DNA from: Planctomycetota bacterium
GTDB lineage: Bacteria > Planctomycetota > UBA1135 > GCA-002686595
DNA length: 64,000 bases
Direction: 5' to 3'
Assembly: GCA_016712565.1 (NCBI GenBank)
Contig: JADJQU010000005.1
Coordinates: 372,001 to 436,000, forward strand
This document shows, one piece after another, positions 9,201 to 17,025 of this stretch. Under the pieces are notes generated by a model. That model saw only the letters and a program-made list of their open reading frames with translations, was not told where the DNA came from and made no database searches. Every line of letters starts with the position of its first letter. Position 1 is the first letter of the stretch. A program made the position numbers and the translations under genes.

Positions 9201-10467
9201 CGTGCCCGACGAGTGTCAACCGGACTGCAACACGAACGGCATCCCGGACGTGTGCGACCTCGCCGCGGGCACGGCCTTGGACTGCAACGGCAACGGAATC
9301 CCCGACAGCTGCGACATCGCCGCGGGCACGGCCCTCGATTGCAATGCCAACGGCGTTCCGGATGCCTGCGACCTGGCGTCGGGCGCGGCCCTGGACTGCA
9401 ACGGCAACGGGATCCCGGACAGCTGCGACATCGCTTCGGGCACGGCGCTCGATTGCAATGCCAACGGCGTCCCCGATGCCTGCGACCTGGCGTCGGGCGC
9501 GGCCTTGGACTGCAACAGCAACGGGATCCCGGACAGCTGCGACATCTCCGCGGGCACGGCCCTCGATTGCAATGCCAACGGCATCCCGGATGCCTGCGAC
9601 CTGGCCTCGGGCACGGCCTTGGACTGCAACGGCAACGGGATCCCGGACAGCTGCGACATCGCCGCGGGCACGGCCCTCGATTGCAATGCCAACGGCATCC
9701 CCGATGCCTGTGACATCGCCAGTGGCACGGCCTTGGACTGCAACGGCAACGGAATTCGGGACGCCTGCGACATCGCGGGCGCCACGGAGCTCGACTGCAA
9801 TGGCAACCAAGTTCCCGACTCCTGCGAGATCGCCCTGGGCAGCGCGGCCGACTGCAACGCCAACGGCGTGCCCGACGAGTGCGACCTGCTGAGCGGCGTG
9901 GGCCTGGACTGCAACGGGAACGGCCTGATCGACGAGTGCGAGATCCTCCAGGGGTTCTGCCTGGACTGGAACGCGAACCTGGTTCCCGACGAGTGCGAGG
10001 CTCCCAACGGCTTCAGCTACTGCGCGGGTGACGGCACGGCGATTCCCTGCCCCTGCGGCAACACGGGCGCCCCCGGCTACGGCTGCGTCAACTCCACGGG
10101 CCAGGGCGCGCTGATCTACAACGCGGGCGGCACCAGCGTGGCGCTGGACGACGCCGTCCTGGTGGGCCTGCACCTGCCCGCGAACAGGCCCGGACTGTTC
10201 ATCGCCGGAGACCAGCAACTGAACGGCGGACAGGGTGTGACGTTCAACGACGGCATCCTGTGCCTCGTGGTGCGCAAGCGCTTGACCGCGGGCCTCTCCT
10301 CGGCCACGGGGGTGCTGGTTCAGACCACGCCCGCCGCCGTGAGCGCGGGCCTGATCCAGCCCGGACAGACCTGGTACTTCCAGGCCTGGCACCGCAGCGG
10401 TCCGTGCGCTCCCTGCGGATCTCCGTCGAACATCTCCAACGGCCTGGGAATCGTGTTCACCCCCTGA
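6247..10467 (+). CDS. Giant exported protein with 47 DCNxNGxPDxCD repeats
   Basis: The protein has 1406 residues. A signal peptide (ending near AAPAAAAP) is followed by an N-terminal propeller-like region of about 320 residues (DAAGDRLFGVDLRKKQLLRF, VTKIGG). A thrombospondin-type-3-like Ca-binding stretch (DTDGDGIDDPLDNC) starts at residue 355. Forty-seven units of consensus DCNxNGxPDxCDxxxGxAL run from residue 396 to about 1252; 41 of the 46 complete units are 19 residues and five are cut to 13 residues ending DECQP/T. Each unit has two Cys and several Asp/Asn, as in Ca-binding disulphide-stapled rods. The last ~150 residues form a Cys-rich module starting YCAGDGTAIPCPC. Presumably it is a Ca-stiffened surface stalk; no catalytic domain is seen. 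Confidence 0.85.
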   Translation: MLQHHRVLALWPASFVGALCLAAAPAAAAPCFQVSPDAGPDQFVAFPTPAQVSGVLNNRSVVDWWTADGNLATENCIVKYSDTNGFSASPPFYTAAGQLFGWPSDLIWIGGQLYGIESGLQYLYTVIPETGICTPIGPANIWEDVYSLAYDAAGDRLFGVDLRKKQLLRFNRTTGVVTKIGGSTLVGYPLIRSLAYNDADGFLYANDQQSDKLIKINPTTGVLQFVVQMPVEPFGRIDELIFYRGQLYASDALLDAQGNLSAGQLQHVNMTTGATTNIGPVMPDVSAHSLIINSLPEDFQWSQVSGPGTATFADPKALATSVTFSQPGVYELALTAFADPTPVVDTVVISAGLDTDGDGIDDPLDNCPATFNPNQEDCDSDGEGDACEILLGGAPDCDGNGIPDACEIASGAKQDCNGNGVPDSCDLGSGTALDCNGNGVPDSCDVALGASLDCDLNGVPDECQPDCNGNGLPDVCDLAAGTALDCNANGIPDSCDIASGTALDCNGNQVPDSCDLLSGAALDCNANGVPDTCDLGSGASLDCDLNGVPDECQTDCNSNGIPDVCDLAGGTSLDCNANGIPDSCDIASGTALDCNANGIPDACDLLSGAALDCNGNGVPDACDLSAGTALDCNANGIPDSCDLAAGTSLDCDSNGIPDECQPDCNANGIPDVCDLASGTALDCNANGIPDSCDLTSGAALDCNGNGIPDSCDIAAGTALDCNANGVPDACDLTSGAALDCNGNGIPDSCDISAGTALDCNANGVPDACDIASGAALDCNANGIPDACDIASGAALDCNGNNVPDSCDLGSGASLDCDLNGVPDECQPDCNANGLPDVCDLAAGTALDCNGNGIPDSCDIAAGTALDCNANGVPDACDLASGAALDCNSNGIPDSCDIAAGTALDCNANGVPDACDLATGAALDCNGNGIPDSCDISAGTALDCNANGVPDACDIASGAALDCNGNNVPDSCDLGSGASLDCDLNGVPDECQPDCNTNGIPDVCDLAAGTALDCNGNGIPDSCDIAAGTALDCNANGVPDACDLASGAALDCNGNGIPDSCDIASGTALDCNANGVPDACDLASGAALDCNSNGIPDSCDISAGTALDCNANGIPDACDLASGTALDCNGNGIPDSCDIAAGTALDCNANGIPDACDIASGTALDCNGNGIRDACDIAGATELDCNGNQVPDSCEIALGSAADCNANGVPDECDLLSGVGLDCNGNGLIDECEILQGFCLDWNANLVPDECEAPNGFSYCAGDGTAIPCPCGNTGAPGYGCVNSTGQGALIYNAGGTSVALDDAVLVGLHLPANRPGLFIAGDQQLNGGQGVTFNDGILCLVVRKRLTAGLSSATGVLVQTTPAAVSAGLIQPGQTWYFQAWHRSGPCAPCGSPSNISNGLGIVFTP
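7432..10002 (+). repeat. 57-bp coding tandem repeat with 39-bp short units and a 495-bp higher-order period
   Basis: Forty-six contiguous units (41 of 57 bp, five of 39 bp) precede a degenerate 47th unit starting at 9964. The short units are numbers 4, 9, 15, 24 and 33. Units 25-33 (from 8728) and 16-24 (from 8233) are nine-unit blocks of 495 bp; the block starting at 9223 repeats the same order for several units. Around the block joints the DNA is almost identical, for example 8641-8760 against 9136-9255, which implies recent block duplication on top of older unit expansion. Confidence 0.9.
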
Positions 10468-10483
10468 GTCGCGGGGAGCTCGC

Positions 10484-11350
10484 TCAGAGCTGCTGCTGAG
10501 TCACCACCTGGGTGGCGTCGACGCAGGCCAGCACCGCGCTGCGGGGCAGGGGCGAAACCTCGTAGATCGGCCGTCCCTCCCGCAGGCCCCGGTGAACGTA
10601 GAGACCCGAGTTCTTGGCCACGCACAGGTCGGCCTCGAGCTCGCAGTTGGGGACCACGAGCATGATGGGGTTCTCACCGCGCCGCAGCAGCACCATGTTG
10701 GCCACGTCGACCCGCGGGTCCGCCCATTCGCCCAGCACGACGACGCCTTCGTCGCGATTGCAGGGTGCGGTTTCCAAGCGCGCCAGCAGGTCGCGATTCC
10801 ATTCGTCTTGGAGCTTGCAGCCCAGGAGCGGCTGAAACTCGACGGCCAGGGCGTCGAGGAACACGTCGCCCAGGGTGCACTGGCTCGAAATCGGGCTCGG
10901 CCTGCCTGTGGCCGGGACCCCGTGGGCCGGGAAGGTGGGGCGCTGCCCGCCTGCCAGGACGGGCGACCGACCTTGGCCGACTCCAGGGAGTGGGCCCTGG
11001 ATCGGAGCTTGGTCCCGCGTGGCGAGCCAGGCCGTGGCGCCGATGACCAGCAGGGCGGCGGCCGCCGCGGTCCGACGTCGGGCCAGAAACCGGGAGGCCT
11101 CCGGGGCCGCGGACGGGGCGAAGCCCCAGAGGCGCGGCCCTGCGCTCCGGCCGCCGCCGAAGGAGCGGCGCAGGGACGCCTCGATCTCCAGGTCCGCCCG
11201 GTGTTGGGCGGCCAGTGCGGGGTCCCGGGCCACGCGTTGGGCCATGGCCGCGGCCTCGTCGGCGCCCAGCAGGCCGTCGAACCACAGTTCGTAAGAGTCC
11301 CCGTCGGGGGTGAGCGATGCCGGGCGGTCCGATCCTCGGTGCTGATTCAT
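10484..11350 (-). CDS. Membrane anti-sigma factor, partner of the overlapping ECF sigma factor
   Basis: The 288-residue protein begins MNQHRGSDRPASLTPDG. Residues about 10-70 form a short acidic/Ala-rich domain (ELWFDGLLGADEAAAMAQRV) like the zinc-less N-terminal sigma-binding domains of planctomycete anti-sigma factors. A single membrane helix (AAAAALLVIGATAWLA) follows at about residue 95, then an outside domain of about 150 residues with several Cys (SQCTLGD, LLGCKL, APCNRD, VPNCELEADLC, VLACVD). The Cys pattern could form disulphides or sense redox state. The start codon lies inside the stop of the sigma gene (ATGA), so the two are coupled. Function is inferred mainly from that pairing. 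Confidence 0.7.
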   Translation of the reverse strand: MNQHRGSDRPASLTPDGDSYELWFDGLLGADEAAAMAQRVARDPALAAQHRADLEIEASLRRSFGGGRSAGPRLWGFAPSAAPEASRFLARRRTAAAAALLVIGATAWLATRDQAPIQGPLPGVGQGRSPVLAGGQRPTFPAHGVPATGRPSPISSQCTLGDVFLDALAVEFQPLLGCKLQDEWNRDLLARLETAPCNRDEGVVVLGEWADPRVDVANMVLLRRGENPIMLVVPNCELEADLCVAKNSGLYVHRGLREGRPIYEVSPLPRSAVLACVDATQVVTQQQL

Positions 11351-11952
11351 GGTCTTCCTCCGCGGGAGCCCCGGGACAGCAGCGCGACGCGCAGGGCGTT
11401 CCGCGCGCGATGCACGTGGCTCATGGCCGTGCCCTCGGGAATTCCGAGCAGCTTGCTCAAGTCGCTGTAGTCGAGATCCTGGACCGCGCGCAGCAACAGG
11501 CACGCGCGGGCCATGGGGGAGAGGCGGGCCAGGGCCGCAACGACCTCGTCGTCGAAGTGCTCCTGGTCGCGGGAGAGCTCGCCCAGGGTCCGGGCGTCCG
11601 CGGGTTCCTCGGCCACGGGCGCGGCCAGCCACGATTCGTCGATGCGCTCGGGGGACAGGGATTCCCGCCCCTGTCGGCGGCGCAGGGCGTTGAGGGCCAC
11701 GAAGCGCACGATCTGGCCCATCCAGGCCGCGAAATTGGTTCCCACCTCGAAGGTGTCCAGCTTGCCCAAGGCCACCGCGCAGGCGTCCTGGAGCACGTCC
11801 TCTGCGTCCGAGCGGCGGCCCAGGACGGCCGCCGCCAGCGTGGCGAAGACCGGTCGCTGGGCCTGGAACGCCCGGGCAAAGGCCTCCGGCGTCAGCACGG
11901 GCGGAGCACCCCGGCTGCGAACCGGGTCATCGACTGGGGCCGTGGTGGGCAT
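11347..11952 (-). CDS. ECF-type RNA polymerase sigma factor
   Basis: The 201-residue protein has sigma-70 region 2 (AEDVLQDACAVALGKLDTF, then NFAAWMGQIVRFVALNALRR) and region 4 (ARLSPMARACLLLRAV, DLDYSDLSKLLGIPEGTAMSHVHRARNAL). This is the size and two-domain layout of extracytoplasmic-function sigma factors, in the group close to SigE/RpoE-like planctomycete ECFs. It overlaps the anti-sigma gene by 4 nt. Targets are unknown; the neighbouring O-acetylation genes are on the same strand 50 bp upstream and could be in the same transcript. Confidence 0.88.
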   Translation of the reverse strand: MPTTAPVDDPVRSRGAPPVLTPEAFARAFQAQRPVFATLAAAVLGRRSDAEDVLQDACAVALGKLDTFEVGTNFAAWMGQIVRFVALNALRRRQGRESLSPERIDESWLAAPVAEEPADARTLGELSRDQEHFDDEVVAALARLSPMARACLLLRAVQDLDYSDLSKLLGIPEGTAMSHVHRARNALRVALLSRGSRGGRP

Positions 11953-12002
11953 CTCGGGGGGACCTGGGATTGGAATGTTCCCACCCGGCGCCTTCCTTGC
12001 AG

Positions 12003-13619
12003 TCAGGGGAGCGTGGCCGAGCGGATCTCGAGGTCCCGCAGCAGGTAGGTGCCTCCTCGGGCCCCCGGGCGAAGGAACAGCCGGCCCGAGGTGCCCTCGC
12101 GGTCCAGGGGCAGGTAGAGCTCGTTCTGGCCGGGCCGCAGCTGGGCCCGGTACCCATTGCGGCGCACCACGTCCGCCTGGCCCTCGGGCAAGTACCAGAT
12201 CGTAAGCTCCGTGGCGAAGGGGCTGTCGATCACGATGTGGGCCACGGGGGTCTCACCCTCCACGGGGACCAGGGGGCCGAATTCCAGGGTGTCCGAGAGC
12301 TTGCCCACGATGATCGGCAGCCGCGGCCGCGGCTGTTCCAACCCGGGTCCCACCTGGGACTCGCCCAAGGCCCGGAAGCCCCAGTCGGAAGCCGAGCGGT
12401 CGATCGCGACCAGGGTGGTCTTGGAGCGCGCATAGCGCCTCGGCCAGGGTTGGTTCTCCACCGGGAGGGTCTTCTTGGGGTCGAGCGTGTTGAGCGCGCG
12501 CTCGACGAACATGTCCACGTAGACCACCGGTTGGGCCGCGGCGATCTCGCCCACGTCCAAGGAGAAGTCCCAGCGGCATTCCAGGTAGGAGCACTGCTCC
12601 GAAAGGCCCTGCTCGATGTGGGGGCCGAAGGAGTCGTGCATGATCAGGAGGCGCGGCCGGTCCGAGTCGGGAATCTCGCTCTTGCGCACGCGGCCCAGGC
12701 GGAAATTGCCCTCGAAACGGATGCGCGCCTGGATGCTCGGCGGCATGTAGCCGTGGGTGCGCTGCACCAGGAGGTCGCCGATGTACATGCGCGTGGCCCA
12801 GGAATCCCCGGGCCCGGAGAATTCGACGCGCCGGTAGCTGTCCAGTTCCTCGGGATGGAAGCCGCCCACCATGCGCTCCAGGCGCTCCACCAGCGCGCGC
12901 AGGGCCACCTGGGACCCACGGCCCGTCCAGTGGGTGCCCAGGTTCGTGTAGACCCAGTTGTCGGGGGAGTCCCCGCGCTTGGCGGCGATCAGGGCGGGGC
13001 GCAGGTCGAGCACCTCGACCTCCGGCGCGTGGGCCGCCAGGTACTCCAGCAGCTGGTCGTAGCGCGTGGGCCCCAGGGGCCGCATGAACCCCGGCAGCAG
13101 CTCGCCGTAGATGCTCTCCTTGTCGGGGGCGACCACGTGGAGGTAGCGCACGCCCATGGACTCGAGGAGGCGGCGCTTGGTTTCCAGCACCCGCGCCCAG
13201 CTCTCCAGTTGATCCTGGGAGAACGGCAGGGCGCCGCGATGGTTCTCCGCGGACATCTGTCCCGTGTAGAACAGCCACCCCTCGCGACCGAAGTAGACCT
13301 CCGAACTCGGGGAGACTCCCAGGGCGAACACCTTGACCATGCTGTTCCAGCGCAGCAGCACGTCCCGCAGGCCGAAGCTGTCCTTGAAGTACTGCTCGTA
13401 GCGGCCGGGCCAGAGCATGGCCTCCTGGGTTGTGGCGGGGCGGCCGGGCTTTTCCGCCGGCGGGCGCAGCTCCCGTTCCTCGGGACTGCGGGCGGAGTCG
13501 GGGCGCAGCTCCAGGTCCAACGTGGGCGCGGCGATCAAGGCCAGGAAGACGAGGACCGTGAGGCCGTCGAACCAGCGACGCGCTCCGCCCCCAAGCCCTG
13601 GTTGTCTCAAGGGCTCCAT
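12003..13619 (-). CDS. AlgJ/AlgX-like SGNH acyltransferase (exopolysaccharide O-acetylation)
   Basis: The 538-residue protein has an N-terminal membrane helix (LTVLVFLALIAAPTLDL) and an extracytoplasmic SGNH domain. Landmarks are FKDSFGLRDVLLRWNS, VYFGREGWLFYTG, VVAPDKESIYGELLP, the NLGTHWTGRGS block and LLIMHDSFGPHI with the presumed nucleophile Ser. Family members move acetyl groups, supplied by an MBOAT partner, onto alginate or similar polysaccharides. The Asp of the usual DxHW motif is Gly here. A C-terminal beta-rich region of about 130 residues may bind glycan. Its ATG overlaps the MBOAT stop by one base (TGATG). Confidence 0.8.
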   Translation of the reverse strand: MEPLRQPGLGGGARRWFDGLTVLVFLALIAAPTLDLELRPDSARSPEERELRPPAEKPGRPATTQEAMLWPGRYEQYFKDSFGLRDVLLRWNSMVKVFALGVSPSSEVYFGREGWLFYTGQMSAENHRGALPFSQDQLESWARVLETKRRLLESMGVRYLHVVAPDKESIYGELLPGFMRPLGPTRYDQLLEYLAAHAPEVEVLDLRPALIAAKRGDSPDNWVYTNLGTHWTGRGSQVALRALVERLERMVGGFHPEELDSYRRVEFSGPGDSWATRMYIGDLLVQRTHGYMPPSIQARIRFEGNFRLGRVRKSEIPDSDRPRLLIMHDSFGPHIEQGLSEQCSYLECRWDFSLDVGEIAAAQPVVYVDMFVERALNTLDPKKTLPVENQPWPRRYARSKTTLVAIDRSASDWGFRALGESQVGPGLEQPRPRLPIIVGKLSDTLEFGPLVPVEGETPVAHIVIDSPFATELTIWYLPEGQADVVRRNGYRAQLRPGQNELYLPLDREGTSGRLFLRPGARGGTYLLRDLEIRSATLP

Positions 13620-15115
13620 CAGAAGCGGAAGTAGATGAAGGGGTTGTAGGAGTTGCTGGCGAGCTCCAGGCTCGAGAGCAGCAGGAGCAGCACGACCAGG
13701 GCGAGTCCCAGGGCCTCGAGCGCCAGTCCGCCCGCCATCTTGCCCTCGGCTAGGCGACGTTCGTGACGTGCCCGCAGCGCGGGCAGCCAGGGCAGCGAGC
13801 CCGCCACGCCCAGCACCAAGGCCAGGGCGATCCTGTTGTCCACGTACAGGCCCACCGGGTGCAGCACGCTCGGGGCGCCCGCCCCGAACATCGTCGCCAG
13901 GAATTGCAGGGCCTGGTCCAGGCGCTCGGCGCGGAAGAACACCCAGCCCACCATGACCACCAAGAGCAGGTAGACGTGGCGCAGCCAGACCGCCTGTCGG
14001 CCCAGCCAGGCGCCGAACCCGAGGCGCTCGATCACCAGGAACATGCCGTGGTAGAGGCCCCAGACCAGGAAACTCCAACTGGCGCCGTGCCATAGCCCGC
14101 ACAGGAAGAACACCAGCACCAGGTTGAAGTAGGTGCGCCCCGAGGACCCGCGGTTGCCCCCCAGGGGGATGTAGAGGTAGTCCCGGAACCAGCTCGAGAG
14201 GGAAATGTGCCAACGGCGCCAGAACTCGGTGATCGAGCGCGCGATGTAGGGGTAGTTGAAGTTCTCCAGGAACTTGAACCCGAACATGTGCCCCAGGCCG
14301 ATCGCCATGTCGGAGTAGCCCGAGAAGTCGAAGTAGATCTGGATCGTGTAGGCCAGGAGTCCCAACCAGGCGACCAGCGTCGAGACCGGCGCCGCCGCGT
14401 CGAACACGTGGTCGGCGAGCTCCGCGGCGGCGTTGGCCACGAGCATCTTCTTCGCCAGGCCGAGCACGAAGCGCCGCACGCCGTAGGCGAATCCCGCCAT
14501 GCTGGCCGTGCGCTGGGTAATCTGCTCGTCCACGTCCTTGTAGCGGACGATGGGCCCGGCGATCAGCTGGGGGAACAGCGAGACGTACAGGGCGAAGTTG
14601 GCCGGGTTCCGCTGCACCGTGCCGTCGCGGCGGTAGACGTCGATGACGTAGGAGAAGGCCTGGAACGTGAAGAAGGAAATCCCGATGGGCAGGCGGATGT
14701 TCCCTCGGTCGTTGATCAGGACCTGGCTCCAGAATCCCTCGGTGCCCAGCACGGCCGAGAGCACCGGCAGAGGCTCGTCCGTCAGGCCCGTGGCATGAAG
14801 GGCGCCGCTGATCGAGACCCAGATCCAGTCCGCGTACTTGAAGAAGACCAGGAGGCCCAGGTTGAAGACCGCGGCCAGCGCCATCACTCCCTTGCCCCGG
14901 CCGCGATCCCGTGCCCGGTCCACCCACAGGCCGAAGCCCCAGTTGACCAGGCACGAAAGCACCATCAGCCAGACCATCGCCACTTCGCCCCAGCCGTAGA
15001 AGGTCAGGCTGGCGATCAGGAGGACCGCGTTCCCGAAGCGCCGGTCCAGGGCGTAGTACGCCAGCAGGACCAGGGGCAGGAACTGGAACAGAAACAGCGG
15101 CGAACTGAACAGCAT
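13619..15115 (-). CDS. MBOAT family O-acyltransferase (AlgI-like)
   Basis: The 498-residue polytopic protein starts MLFSSPLFLFQFLPLVLLAY, as in AlgI/DltB-type MBOATs. Signature segments are FFKYADWIW, LPIGISFFTFQAFSYVIDVY, QLIAGPIVRY, RSITEFWRRWHISLSSW, DYLYIPLGGNRG and LCGLWHGASWSFLVWG, which carries the invariant His. Such proteins pass acetyl groups across the inner membrane for polysaccharide O-acetylation together with an AlgJ/AlgX-type transferase, encoded directly downstream with a 1-nt overlap. No polysaccharide synthase is in the window, so the acceptor glycan is unknown. Confidence 0.92.
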   Translation of the reverse strand: MLFSSPLFLFQFLPLVLLAYYALDRRFGNAVLLIASLTFYGWGEVAMVWLMVLSCLVNWGFGLWVDRARDRGRGKGVMALAAVFNLGLLVFFKYADWIWVSISGALHATGLTDEPLPVLSAVLGTEGFWSQVLINDRGNIRLPIGISFFTFQAFSYVIDVYRRDGTVQRNPANFALYVSLFPQLIAGPIVRYKDVDEQITQRTASMAGFAYGVRRFVLGLAKKMLVANAAAELADHVFDAAAPVSTLVAWLGLLAYTIQIYFDFSGYSDMAIGLGHMFGFKFLENFNYPYIARSITEFWRRWHISLSSWFRDYLYIPLGGNRGSSGRTYFNLVLVFFLCGLWHGASWSFLVWGLYHGMFLVIERLGFGAWLGRQAVWLRHVYLLLVVMVGWVFFRAERLDQALQFLATMFGAGAPSVLHPVGLYVDNRIALALVLGVAGSLPWLPALRARHERRLAEGKMAGGLALEALGLALVVLLLLLSSLELASNSYNPFIYFRF

Positions 15116-15300
15116 CGGGCAGCCTAGATCGTATCCCGACGCACGGTCCCCTGGGAGCCCGACCCGCGGGCCTCGGGCGCCATGGCCGGCCGCTCGCTCC
15201 TCGCGCGGACGCTCCCGTGACAGGACCGCCACCGGGGGAGCCAAGGCCCGCGCCAGGATCCTGCATCGGCGGGGCCCTGGCCTCCGTACCCTGGTGGAAG

Positions 15301-16512
15301 ATGACCATGCTCTGGGCCGTTCTTGTCGTGCTGGGGGCGCACCGCGCTCCCGAGCCCTCCACGGCGCAGCCGGCGTTGACCCGCGCTCCGAGCACCGCGC
15401 CCGCGGCTCCTCTTCACCCCGATTCTCGCTCGTCCTCGCGCGTGGTGGTGCGGGGCGCCAGGGCGGAGCTCGAGCTCGTGGCCCAGACGCGGACCGTGCT
15501 GGAGAGCCTGCCCTTGGACGGCGCGGCCGGCGGCGAACCGGATGGAGTCCTCGACAGCCGCGAGCTGGAGCAGGGGCGGGCGAACTTGGAACGCTACGTC
15601 CTGGAGCGCTACCAGCTCTTTCCTTCCCGGGATGCCGGCCGAGACGACGACTTCGCGTCGGCCGTGCCGCTGAGCGGCAGGCTCGTCGAGGCCCGGCTCC
15701 TGGAGGCGGCCGAGAGCGCCCAGGGCGAGCCCCGGGTCCGTCTCAGCTTCGAGTTCGAGGCCCCCGCGAAGCTCGAAGAGCTCACGCTCCGGGTGCGCGT
15801 GTTCCGCGAGCAGAATCCCTTCCATCGCGACGAGGCGCGGCTGGAATTCCAGGAGGATCTCCCGGCGCGGCACCTGTTCGCGGGCTCCGAGGGCGAGGTC
15901 TGGCGCTACGCCACCGAACGGGAACGGCGGCCCGAGGTGTTCTTGGACTACTGGCTGGAGGGCCTGCGCCACATCGCCGGCGGATACGACCACCTGGCGT
16001 TCCTGCTGGCCCTGGTGCTCGCCTCGCGCCGCTGGCGCTCGGTGGTGCTGGTGGTGACGGCCTTCACCCTGGCCCACACTCTGACTCTTGCGCTGGCCTC
16101 CTTTGACGTCCTGAGCGTGCGCTCGGACCTGGTGGAGATGGCGATCGCCCTGTCCATCGCCTACGTGGGGGCCCTGAACCTGCTTCCGCGGCCGCCTCCG
16201 TCGCGCTGGCTGGAGGCCTTCCTCTTCGGCCTGGTGCACGGCCTGGGTTTCGCCGGCGCGATCCGAGACGCCCTCAGCTTCGAACCCCTGCGCCTTTCGG
16301 CCCTGTTCGGCTTCAACCTGGGCGTCGAGTGTGGACAGCTCGCCATCGTGCTTCCCCTGGCGCTCCTGTTTTCGCTGTCGGCGCGGTGGGGCCGAGGGAA
16401 ACGGCAGGAGCAGGGCCTCCTGGCGCCCCCCTGGCTCGTGCGCGGGGGGTCGGTGATCATCGTCTGCCTGGGGCTCTACTGGTTCCTGGAGCGGATCGGA
16501 CTGCTGGCCTAG
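15301..16512 (+). CDS. HupE/UreJ-type membrane protein
   Basis: The 403-residue protein (from ATG 15301) has an N-terminal hydrophobic segment, an extracytoplasmic part of about 200 residues with an acidic DGxxDxxE-like loop (PDGVLDSRELE), and a C-terminal membrane domain. That domain has the HupE_UreJ_2 signatures GLRHIAGGYDHLAFLLAL, VTAFTLAHTLTLALASF, VEMAIALSIAYVGALNLL, FGLVHGLGFAGAI and FNLGVECGQL. Conserved His and Asp in the helices are typical; relatives are associated with nickel or other metal handling, but many are uncharacterised. No hydrogenase or urease gene is nearby. A longer start at 15217 is possible but would put 28 residues before the hydrophobic segment. Confidence 0.78.
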   Translation: MTMLWAVLVVLGAHRAPEPSTAQPALTRAPSTAPAAPLHPDSRSSSRVVVRGARAELELVAQTRTVLESLPLDGAAGGEPDGVLDSRELEQGRANLERYVLERYQLFPSRDAGRDDDFASAVPLSGRLVEARLLEAAESAQGEPRVRLSFEFEAPAKLEELTLRVRVFREQNPFHRDEARLEFQEDLPARHLFAGSEGEVWRYATERERRPEVFLDYWLEGLRHIAGGYDHLAFLLALVLASRRWRSVVLVVTAFTLAHTLTLALASFDVLSVRSDLVEMAIALSIAYVGALNLLPRPPPSRWLEAFLFGLVHGLGFAGAIRDALSFEPLRLSALFGFNLGVECGQLAIVLPLALLFSLSARWGRGKRQEQGLLAPPWLVRGGSVIIVCLGLYWFLERIGLLA

Positions 16513-16612
16513 CCCGGCAGGGATGCGGGTGGGGGAGGAGCACCGCGGGACGCGGCGGGGGATGCGCCCCATCCGGCGCTATGCTCTGTGCGCCCGCGAC
16601 GCCGGTGATCCC

Positions 16613-16981
16613 ATGGAGAAACTCGGACTGATTGCCCTGGGCGGGGCTTTGGGCGCCGTGGCACGGCACGGCCTGTTCCTGGCCAGTGCGCGCCTGGCAG
16701 CCGGCGGGATTCCCCTGGCCGTGCTCGCCATCAACGTGCTCGGATGCGTGGCCGCGGGCTGGCTGGCGGCGACCCTGGTGCTGCGGCAGGACGGCGGAGA
16801 GGGCCTGCGGCTGTTCGCCCTGGTGGGTTTCCTCGGAGCCTTCACCACGTTCTCGGCCTTCGCCGTCGAAAATCTCGAGCTGGCGCGGCAGGCAGGCATC
16901 GGGCGCGCGGTCCTGCACGCCTTGCTGCACGTGGTGCTTTCCCTGGGCGCGGTCGCCCTGGGGGCCCTGCTGGCGCGCTAG
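16613..16981 (+). CDS. crcB: Fluoride efflux channel CrcB/Fluc
   Basis: The 122-residue protein has four hydrophobic segments. It shows the Fluc motifs GGALGAVARHGL in helix 1, VLAINVLGCVAAGWL in helix 2 and GFLGAFTTFSAFAVE in helix 3, including the Phe residues that line the fluoride path. Family members are dual-topology dimers that export fluoride. The ATG at 16613 puts the N-terminus right before helix 1, as usual. The 100 bp upstream were checked for a fluoride riboswitch and none was convincing. Confidence 0.9.
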   Translation: MEKLGLIALGGALGAVARHGLFLASARLAAGGIPLAVLAINVLGCVAAGWLAATLVLRQDGGEGLRLFALVGFLGAFTTFSAFAVENLELARQAGIGRAVLHALLHVVLSLGAVALGALLAR

Positions 16982-17025
16982 GTCCGCGGGGGTGCACGGC
17001 CGGCGCCGGGCGTCGTGGCCGCTTC

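Noticed and set aside
7432..10002. Possible CRISPR or satellite array
   Set aside because: Units are contiguous, vary at codon third positions, have no spacers and keep one reading frame; they are coding repeats.
5905..10392. A very long open frame on the minus strand opposite the repeat protein, with its own Val/Ala-rich repeat
   Set aside because: It is the mirror of the 57-bp coding repeat, which has no stop in several frames. It has no signal peptide, no ribosome site and no family sequence, and it also runs into the MBL gene region in another frame.
16513..16612. Fluoride riboswitch upstream of crcB
   Set aside because: There is a GGGGAUG start and a downstream GGUGAU, but the first part folds as a plain GGAUG/CAUCC hairpin and the pseudoknot pairing of the known riboswitch could not be made.
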